In this document: in pieces, positions 56,052 to 64,000 of the stretch
How the letters are laid out: every line of letters starts with the position of its first letter
Numbering within the stretch: position 1 is the first letter of the stretch
DNA from: Topomyia yanbarensis
Taxonomy: Eukaryota; Arthropoda; Insecta; Diptera; Culicidae
NCBI RefSeq assembly: GCF_030247195.1
Contig: NC_080672.1
Coordinates: forward strand, 158,293,167 to 158,357,166
Length of the DNA stretch: 64,000 nt
Reading direction: 5' to 3'
Translations under genes and position numbers: made by a program
Notes under the pieces: generated by a model
Databases searched by the model: none
The model's input: only the letters and a program-made list of their open reading frames with translations
What the model was told of the DNA's origin: nothing

Positions 56052-56254
56052 CTGCTCTGAGCCATTTCTCTCACCATAACGGGTCCGCGCACGAGAGTGT
56101 AGAAAAAACGGGGGTCGATGATAATGGTTACCACTCGTGCCGTTCTGCGCTCTGTCTGTGCCATGCCTATGCCCTTAGGATTTACCGGGGACGAGTTCTT
56201 GGCTTCACGTTTGCCAATCGGATTCCATGGTTTCGTCTGTTTCGTTGAGTTCAC
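56052..56254 (-). CDS. Candidate first exon, unknown protein
   Basis: ATG at 56254 on the minus strand begins about 67 codons (MNSTKQTKPWNPIGKRE at the start, RVVTIIIDPRFFYTLVRG later) that end at a donor-like AGCAG/GTAATA at 56052/56051. Coding-like composition and a plausible start context. I do not recognise it. The downstream minus-strand DNA (55800-56050) offers no clear second exon. It may be a host exon or an element leader. Confidence 0.3.
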
Positions 56255-56986
56255 CGTTCCGCAATAAATAATTTTCGAAACAGTTATAAACCGTGAATGA
56301 AGCTAAGTATCGGAATGTTAGAATAAACGATTTTGTGTTTCAACTTTTGCGGATCCTTCAGATTTATCGGATATTTTGCCGAATGGAACTACTTTTTATG
56401 CCTAAAAAGCGCTGTAGAAAAAGAGATGGTAGAACTGTAGTACTCCTATCATGTTAGGACTATCATGCATCGAGTAATAAACGGATTATAAGAAGTATAG
56501 GTAGAACTCTAAACACATATAGTAGTAGATAGTGTGGTCAATTATTTCGTAAGTTTTATTGTAATGATGTATTATTCGATTTACAGGGAAATACATTTTT
56601 CTACACAATTTTCGTGATATTATTAACGACTTCCTTGATGACAGCTAAATGCGAACAAAAATTATTGCGAATGTAATGATGCGGATTGTATACTAAGCTG
56701 GCTCGAAGTTGCACAGGAAAAAATAAAAAAATAATCCTAGTTAGCGAGCACAGCAATTTTTAGGTTCTTTTTTTGGTTCTAAAAAACTGCAAATTATCGA
56801 CAGCGATTGGTCTGGATTCGTGCATAGCGTTTAAATTGTGTGTAGAAATTAGTATGCGAAAATGCACTTTTTTACTTCTCCATTCATACAGATTGCAATT
56901 TCACTCGAAATGAAAAACCGATACAACTGTAACTTGCTAGGATATTTTATAAAAATGTAATTACGATTTAAAGATAGAAGGGGTAA
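56255..56986. other. Intergenic stretch with no supported gene
   Basis: AT-rich, no frame or repeat recognised. Confidence 0.55.
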
Positions 56987-57388
56987 ATAAATCGCAAAAA
57001 TATTAATTCTGTCAGCAACGGAAGATGTACCAACAATACTAGAAAAACACTAGATAGAGAACTGCGGAGAGAAAAACAGCTTTTTTGGCAGCGTATGCTC
57101 CGGCATTATATGGCAACACGTCTGTATGAATAGCATAGCATAGCACGTACACCTGCACGAATCGTAGATGGAGTTACAGAATTGAGCATATCCATCGTCA
57201 TATCAGACCTCGCCACGATCTACAATGACGTAGACCCGCTCAACTCCACACACCTGGCCACGTCCATACAAGCGTTTTTATTTCATAATAGTCCTATCAT
57301 CTACTTACGGAAAACACTCGGAACCGAAACAGTTTTCATAGATGACAGAGATATCAAAAGGCGAAAAAATGTGAGTGATAACACGTAA
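56987..57388 (+). pseudogene. Candidate coding segment with one in-frame TAG, unknown
   Basis: One plus-strand frame is open from 56987 to 57130 (RELRREKQLFWQRMLRHY near its end), meets TAG at 57131-57133, and stays open to TAA at 57386 (SISIVISDLATIYND, then FIDDRDIKRRKN). Both halves look coding. A donor-like GTGAGT starts at 57371. A decayed gene, two abutting exons or chance are all possible; too short a gap for an intron. No family recognised. Confidence 0.35.
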
Positions 57389-57518
57389 TACAGACAAATA
57401 GTTATGATAGCGCAAATTGTTATAAATCTAGGAAAATATATCATATTTCTCAAATCGGATGGTTTGTAAAATACGCGTAGGCGAGCGAAAATAACGACCG
57501 TACAACCTGATGCATTAA

Positions 57519-58416
57519 CAGTTATGTGTCCAACAAAAAAACACCTTTAACAGGCCAACGAGGGTACCCGGGTACCTACAAATTGAAATGCTCATAACTA
57601 TGGCTTCCTTTAACCGATTTGGACACTTTTAGATATTTTGGATTCAGGAACTCGTCCACTTTTTTATTCTGTGCAATAGAACCGGAATAATGCATCTGGT
57701 TTTTGGTAATCCGGATTTTCCGGAGTAATGTTCCAGTACTAGGATATGATTTGTTAATTTTAATAATGTCCTAGCAATATGAGTATCAAAACTCTTCAAA
57801 TTGTCTCGGAAGTCTGTTTTTTATTGTCACGGGACCCTATGGCAATGTGAAAAATGGAATTGGAATGGAATGGCCACTCATGGCCCCACGGGAACCTTCT
57901 CCGGAATGTCCGTTCCGGGGTCAAATCACCAAATGGTTGCAAAACCACGAGATACAGCCTACTGATGCAATTCCAAGAATTTTGATACCCATATTGCTAG
58001 TATTCCATTGAAGTTCGCAAATAGTACCCCAGAACTGGAACCTGCTTCCGGAAACCCGGATTCCCGGGAACCGAATGAAGTAACCCAATTCATTTTTACC
58101 AAGTCCAAAAGTGGATGAGTTCTTGAATCCAAAACGGCCAAAAGTATCGAAATCGGTTGGATATTACCGTAGTTACGGGAATTTTAGTTTTGTGGGTACC
58201 CGGGTACCCACGTCGGCCTATTACGTAGTAAAAAAATTCAGGAGCCTCTCCTCACTCCCACCCTTACTATATCAACAATATTATTAACCCAAAAGCTTGA
58301 CTTAGTGAAGTTCTAAGATGTCACAAAGATTCAATTTCCAGCTATGGATAAAACATAGGAATTTAATTAATTGAAACTTAAAAAGGTACCCGGGTACCGC
58401 GTCGGACACACAACGG
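57519..58416. mobile_element. piggyBac-like non-autonomous element with palindromic GGTACCCGGGTACC motif
   Basis: 898 bp between TTAA at 57515-57518 and 58417-58420. Ends CAGTTATGTGTCCAAC and (complement) CCGTTGTGTGTCCGAC form an imperfect TIR. Inside is a second TIR pair (57552-57576 and 58195-58219, 23 of 25 matching) containing the 14-bp palindrome GGTACCCGGGTACC, which also occurs at 58385-58398. TTAA duplication indicates the piggyBac type. No transposase is present. Confidence 0.75.
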
Positions 58417-58420
58417 TTAA

Positions 58421-58784
58421 CTAAATTCTGATATATCCGTCGGTCAATCTTTCAGGAAACAACTTTATGCAAATTGGTTGACAATTTTAAAAGTTATAGA
58501 TGCTCACTCCCTTTTTAGGTAAACAGTTTATTTACCATAAAGTGATACATATAAAAGAGAACATTCTATTTCACAATGCAAAATTGAGCAAAACATAAAC
58601 ATAAACACATTGCAATAAATCGATAAAAAATGGAACCACCCAATTGGACCTGGATTGGGCTAATGAGGACCTTTAATGTATTTTCACGCGAAAGCGTTCT
58701 ACGCAATATGGTAAGAGATAGAAATGCCGCATTAGAGAAACATGTGGTTCTCAAAAAAAGGTGAGAACCTATCTAACCTCTAAC
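58421..58784. other. Intergenic stretch with no supported gene
   Basis: AT-rich, nothing recognised. Confidence 0.55.
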
Positions 58785-59770
58785 CAACGCCTCTCTTCCG
58801 TGTTTCAGCAGCTCACATGCTTTATCAGTCCTCAACCGTCCGATCTCCTCAAGAATCTTAGGTAGATCCGGCGCTGGGAATCTGTCGTCGGCTGTTCATG
58901 CCCCTAGGCTGATTCTTGCGATAGTCTCGTCGTCTACTGCTATTTCGATTTTCGTCATAATATACTTATCGATCAGCTCACACTCGGTCGCAAGAAAGTC
59001 TCCATAAGTATCTCTTCATATATTGGTCTGTGGCACATAGCCTTTGCTCGAGCAATTAACCTACTCGTATAATTTTCTTAACTCTGTACAGATGCTCCAT
59101 CGCCTAGGTATCCCTATCTTTCTGTATGCGATTTCGAATCTTTATTCGCACTGTGGAAGGTGCGAACATTTGTGATGTTGGAGAAGAAATTTCCGTTCAT
59201 TAGAACGTGGATTTGGTTCTCAGTTGGCTAATCAGGTGATCTCAAGGGTGTGGCTGATGAGGAGCTTCACATTATGCAGTGGACTCGAAATGCGCGTAAA
59301 TGTATCTTTCTCATTCTTGGGTCTCGCTTCGTGAGGGCAGTGTACGTTGAGGATGCTGTAGTTGCAGAAATGGCCTTTGATACACACATCCTTTTGCTGA
59401 TTGTCTGCTATCTTATTACGCGTTGGCGCATCTTGTCCAGCACTACAAAGCTGAATCCCAACTCGTTTGTTGTGCCGTCGCTCTAGTAGAATATAATATT
59501 TTCCACATATTCTGTCCCGTCAAGCAAAGTTCCTACAATGCTACGGCTTTGAAGTTGCAAGTTTTCAGCTCATCGCGTAGGATCCGTTTGAACCCAGGGA
59601 AGCAAAGTGACTTGCAGTTCGATGTGCCAAGTTACCAATCGTAGTACATTTTTCGCTACGTGGGCTTTGACCGCTTGTTCCGATTCGCTAATTCTTCCTA
59701 TTTCTCCGTAAAGTGAATTTTTCTGGCCGGCTAGTTGGTTTTGACCCAACCTCCTCATATTCAGTTCTGT
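58785..59770 (-). mobile_element. Decayed RTE-like retrotransposon fragment (endonuclease to RT linker)
   Basis: On the minus strand, broken by stops and frameshifts: GHFCNYSILNVHCPHEA at about 59378-59325 resembles the conserved N-V-H-C-P-H-E block of RTE-clade APE endonucleases. Further on, EIAVDDETIARISLGA and LPKILEEIGRLRTDKACELL (58990-58790) resemble the acidic linker and first RT helix, where intact elements read like L-K-N-N-K-A-x-G. RT proper is missing. Clade assignment rests on motif memory. Confidence 0.6.
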
Positions 59771-59924
59771 CTACTTTAGGGTTATAGCGCCCATGCCCAC
59801 TCGTACCTTCTCACTCCCTTCTATAGCAGAATACGGTAGTACCCAGTTGATGCCGGCGTACAGATTACATGTCATCAATAGACGCACAGGGAAGCATGAG
59901 ATAGGAGCTTATGAACACTAGAAA

Positions 59925-60243
59925 GTATTCACCATTTGACAACCAACCTTCGAAGTTGATGGTTTTGAAATTATATGATGTTGACCTTAAAAAAAAGTTA
60001 TGGAACATATATTCCACTTTGAAAATACACATTCATTGGTTTTATAACATTTTATAAAAGAAAGTTATCTATAAAGATATGAAAGGTATTCTTCATTATT
60101 TTTTTTCTCATTTGTAGAATGAAATGGTAACTGTTGAACTGTTTTTGTTTTTGAACTTTCCAATTTTCATTACATTGAAGCAATTTCGAAAATCAATCGA
60201 GTTTCGTCAACCCCCCAAAAACAAATTTCTAGCTACGCCACTG
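59925..60243. mobile_element. Right-end fragment of the hAT-like family
   Basis: Ends in GCTACGCCACTG (60232-60243), identical to the right TIR of 2138-4062, preceded by a C-run and by sequence alignable with its interior. No left end or duplication found, so truncated. Confidence 0.65.
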
Positions 60244-60261
60244 CACTACAGGCCAGCCTTT

Positions 60262-60428
60262 TGGATTTTTTAAACCTTACTCTAAAAAAACACATAGACA
60301 CACACACAAACATTTTCCGATCTAGACGCACTGAGCCGAATGGCATATGACGCTACGTCCTCCGGGCCGGAATAAGGCTAACAATTTTTAGAATGATTGC
60401 ATAACCTCTCTATGTGAGAAAGGCAAAA
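60262..60428 (-). repeat. Dispersed-repeat fragment
   Basis: ACAY-type tract, the CGATCTAGACGCACTGAGC block, TCCTCCGGGCCGG, and GTGAGAAAGGC end as in other copies. It follows the hAT-like fragment directly. Confidence 0.7.
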
Positions 60429-61294
60429 AACGAAAAGATTTGTTCATTCGCCTCCGTTTTCGTTCTATTCATGATTTTTTCAGCGTGAAAATAGCACCAA
60501 CCATTTTATAGATGTTTTTACATTTCTTATAAACGAAATGTAGGGGATGGAGAGGAGTTGTGAACACCGTCAATACCCGCTAAGCTATAAATTCAAAAAT
60601 GGTCTAAGCTAAGCTATAAATTCAAAAAGTGTCTTAAATGTTTCAATTGTCATAACGTCACTTTCTCATTGGCGTATGTGGCATTAATGCATGTTCCTTA
60701 TCGACCCGTGCCGCAACCTAGAATTAAGGTAGCTTGGCGCGAATTAAGCTCATTGCGAATCAGATCACTTTTCTATCTCATCATTAGTTTAGAAAAATCC
60801 AGGGCATAATCCTTAAAATTTTCGGGGGGAGCGTGGGTAGGGCGAAATTTCTATTTTGAAATTAACATTGTACTATACGTAAGACGTAAAAACGATTACG
60901 ATTTTGAGAGTGAAACTATTACAAAATTCAAACTAATTCACGCCACTGCTTGTGCATTACCCCCTTAAGGGTTTATATATGTAGCGGATCTAAGAAGATT
61001 AGAAATTTTCATTATTTTCTCTAACCAAGGTTGCAGAGTTTTATTAAGAGGTTTCACCACTGTAGAGCACGAAAAAATATGCATGTTTTGGAAATTTTAC
61101 TTGGCGCAATTACAGGAAATTTGACTAGACGGAATGTACAAATAATTCCTTAGAACGATAGAAAGCGACGCACATGGTGTTGGCGATTCTATCTACGCAT
61201 TTAAATAAAATTAAACTCTATAACACACCCTATTGTACCATTACCACAATTATCATACTTACCTCGAAATGCAAAACGCAATCACTCAACATCC
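60429..61294. other. Intergenic stretch with no supported gene
   Basis: A short direct repeat (AAGCTATAAATTCAAAAA) occurs at about 60580 and 60610. Otherwise nothing recognised. Confidence 0.5.
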
Positions 61295-61450
61295 GCTCTA
61301 GGGTTCGTCGCGGTTGCGGTAATTACCGCAAGCGCGCGGTATTTCCCGCATCCGCACCGCAAAATCTGCGGTGCGGTGAGACACTTTTTCCCGTAGATGC
61401 GGTGCGGGAAAGAGATTTAACCGCGCGGGTTTACCGAAACCGCACCGCAA
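61295..61450. repeat. GCGGTGCGG-rich block, copy 2
   Basis: Dense CGCACCGC, GCGGTGCGG and GCGGTTTACC-type words in alternating orientation over 150 bp, able to fold extensively. Related to 55575-55705. Confidence 0.7.
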
Positions 61451-62232
61451 AAAATTGATAAAGTGTTTATTTTGATTATTCTAAATTAATAAACAGACTG
61501 CTATTACGAAAGAAAATCTAGCTGTGTCCGAAATATTTTGACGCTATTATTTTTACGGCATATTTTGGACTAGTTATTTTATACTTCTAAGTAAAACTTC
61601 ACAAACTAACCATTTCAAATACATAAAATGCAAGATTCAAATAGAGACAAAATTATTAGATAATTTAAAAACAATAAATTTGTACTCTTAAATCCAATTT
61701 AAAAGTGCATCACTTCTCCCGATTTCTGTTGGAAATCGTGGAATTATGAATCGATGTCAATTTTTCAACTGTGAATTTTGACTAATTTAAAGGAATTAGA
61801 GATGAACTAATTATGCTGGGACTTAAACACAACCCAAAGAATACAATTATCTTCATCAAACCAAACGAATTTGGAGTAATTGACAGTAAAGAATACAAGT
61901 GTATGAAAGCGTCAAAAATAAGGATGGGTCCGAATTAGGATGATTTATCTATCATTCGTTCATCAACATCGTATTTCTGTCGTGTTTGATTGCTGTGAAT
62001 TAATGTGCAGTCAATTTTATTGGACTCTTTCTCAAAAAGTATGCTACATAACTTTTTTTCGCGTACTTCCATTCAAATTTACTATAATTTTCTACCAAAT
62101 TAAGTCCTAATATTTTTCAGTTAAGACTATTTTGTAGCTTTTTTTGCCAAATACTACATAGTTTGACTCCCGTTCACTTCAATTGAAGTTTTTGCCATTG
62201 GCTCTTTGGGAAAATATTAGAGGAAAATACAT
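61451..62232. other. Intergenic stretch with no supported gene
   Basis: AT-rich, nothing recognised. Confidence 0.55.
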
Positions 62233-62235
62233 TAA

Positions 62236-62993
62236 GGGGCCGTACACAAATGACGTAGCTTTTTTCGGCGATTTTGGACCCCTCCCTCCCCCCTCGTAGC
62301 ATTTGGTCCCAAAATTCTAACCTCCCCCTCGTAAATAACGTAGCATTTACCTACTCCCTCCCCCTCGTCCCATGTAAAGCGCTCGGTTGATGAAAAAAAA
62401 TTACATGGTTTTAAATTATTTTAAATACATTTCCTTTCAAAATGTTTGACAACTTTGATCAATATTTTCATTATAACAGCAAATTGCGTGTAAAATAAGC
62501 CCATTTAATGACAAATATAGTGTTGATAGTTTTGTTTTGAATTTTATATGTCAAGGAGAGCATGAAGGCAAGTTCTCTCAATCATGCAGCTGCCAATGAT
62601 TCGAAGAACCATACGCTCATCTAAATTACTAAATTTTGTTTGATTGAATCCGAACTGAAAATTTAATTCAGTTTCCAAATTAAGTCTACTAGTTAGCAAC
62701 ATTAGCTAACTAATGTAGCAAGTTAAATTCGGATACAAAATCTTTTCGTATTTTTGCGAACTTGTAATTCCGCGAATCGTAAAATTTACCTCATGAAAAA
62801 CCGCATGTTTGAATTTAAATTAATTTCTCTTGGAAATGGAGGATCATTAAATTGTTTTCTCTAAACAATGGGTTCTAAACTTAATGCTACGTCGCACAAC
62901 TTCTGACCCTACCCTCCCCCTCGTCGCACTTCGTCTAAAATTTGGTATAGCCTCCCTACCCCCCAAAATGCTACGTCATTTATGCATGGCCCC
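62236..62993. mobile_element. PIF/Harbinger-like MITE
   Basis: 758 bp with TIR GGGGCCGTACACAAATGACG at the left and a near-complement ending GGCCCC at the right. TAA flanks both sides (62233-62235 and 62994-62996). A 3-bp T-A-rich duplication and GGGGCC ends fit PIF/Harbinger MITEs. Subterminal CTCCCCCTCGT words near both ends repeat. No transposase. Confidence 0.75.
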
Positions 62994-62996
62994 TAA

Positions 62997-63617
62997 ATGC
63001 TAGAACTTTCGAACTAGCCTTTAGAAAATTAAACTTCATACATTTTTAAAGGCAGCAGTTTTTGGATGAGAATACATCTGTTTCTTGAAGAATGCGGAAG
63101 TTAGAGTTTTGGGATATTTTGTCCGTAAAACCCACTATTTTTAAAAATCATTTCTGCTGTATTCCACAAATCATATATTTTTTGCATTTTTTCTAATGTT
63201 CAATAATTCTGTACCGGTTGAGACCGGACTCCTGATTAGATGTAATGTATAGAGCAATTTTTTCGTCAAATATGACGTCGTTCTTATTGATGAAATACAA
63301 TATGTTTTTATTTCACTGTATTGGAATATATGCGCTACTATATAGAAGTACTGGTATTTCGCCTTTAATTTTTTTTTTTGGTGAAATTCCTTTAAAAATG
63401 AAAGGTGGTTTTTACTACGTAAATGCGAAAATCATCCATTTCATTTTCAAACATTGAAAATATGAAAATTTACAGAAAAAATATGCAATTTCATTTCATA
63501 GTACATTTTTATTCCACTTTTTTCAATTAACTGAAGGGTTGCTAAAATAAAAGTTTTCCTATTACTGCAGTAGAACGTTTTTGAATGTATAATGTTTGCC
63601 TTAAAATGTACTGAATT
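62997..63617. other. Intergenic with an old foldback-family fragment
   Basis: 63060-63240 is alignable with one arm of the 49573-50460 inverted repeat (CAAATCATA, TTTTTCTAATGT). No gene is supported. Confidence 0.45.

Positions 63618-64000
<383 letters not shown>

Overview
This 64 kb window is AT-rich eukaryotic DNA filled with transposable elements. I see no rRNA, tRNA or CRISPR array, and no complete host gene that I can recognise. The element types point to an insect, most probably a mosquito-like dipteran: an R1-clade non-LTR retrotransposon seated in an (ACAY)n microsatellite, an insect-type Gypsy LTR element, and hAT-, piggyBac-, PIF/Harbinger- and possibly Transib-type short elements. 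That assignment is inference from element families, not from a host gene.

The best-preserved locus is a nested stack at about 8.8-25.5 kb. A dispersed repeat (8831-9819, resuming 25348-25460) carries an ACAC/ACAT microsatellite. An R1-clade, Waldo-like retrotransposon (9820-25347; about 5.7 kb once the insert is subtracted) sits inside that microsatellite. Its ORF2 is split by a Gypsy LTR retrotransposon (12518-22379, minus strand) with two 1134-bp LTRs that I find to differ at one base, flanked by a 4-bp target duplication (GAAA). The two ORF2 halves are in register across the target site, so ORF2 was open when the Gypsy element arrived. The Gypsy element has two gag ORFs, a gag-pol overlap with a canonical -1 slippery heptamer, and a pol ORF with protease, RT, RNase H and DDE integrase.

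Other regions: 102-974 and 36272-37127 are inverted copies of one TIR element. 2138-4062 and 25891-27702 are two hAT-like elements with 8-bp target duplications; the second carries a copy of the dispersed repeat whose ends are defined by the first copy acting as empty site. 29.26-29.88 kb is a 9-bp minisatellite with a 108-bp higher-order period and a decaying flank. 31.7-35.5 kb is a long copy of the dispersed repeat with a degenerate array of about 335-bp units and a 1.1-kb insert flanked by 25-bp direct repeats. 38.3-42.1 kb is a multi-arm inverted repeat. 44.5-45.3, 49.6-50.5, 57.5-58.4 and 62.2-63.0 kb are further foldback or TIR elements. 51.8-55.2 kb is a decayed second R1-clade element (minus strand) and 58.8-59.8 kb a decayed RTE-like endonuclease region (minus strand).

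Four short stretches (43228-43620 minus, 47851-48209 plus, 56052-56254 minus, 56987-57388 plus) have coding-like sequence, three of them next to splice-site-like signals, and match none of the repeats here. I do not recognise them and report them only as candidates. The rest is intergenic sequence with simple repeats.
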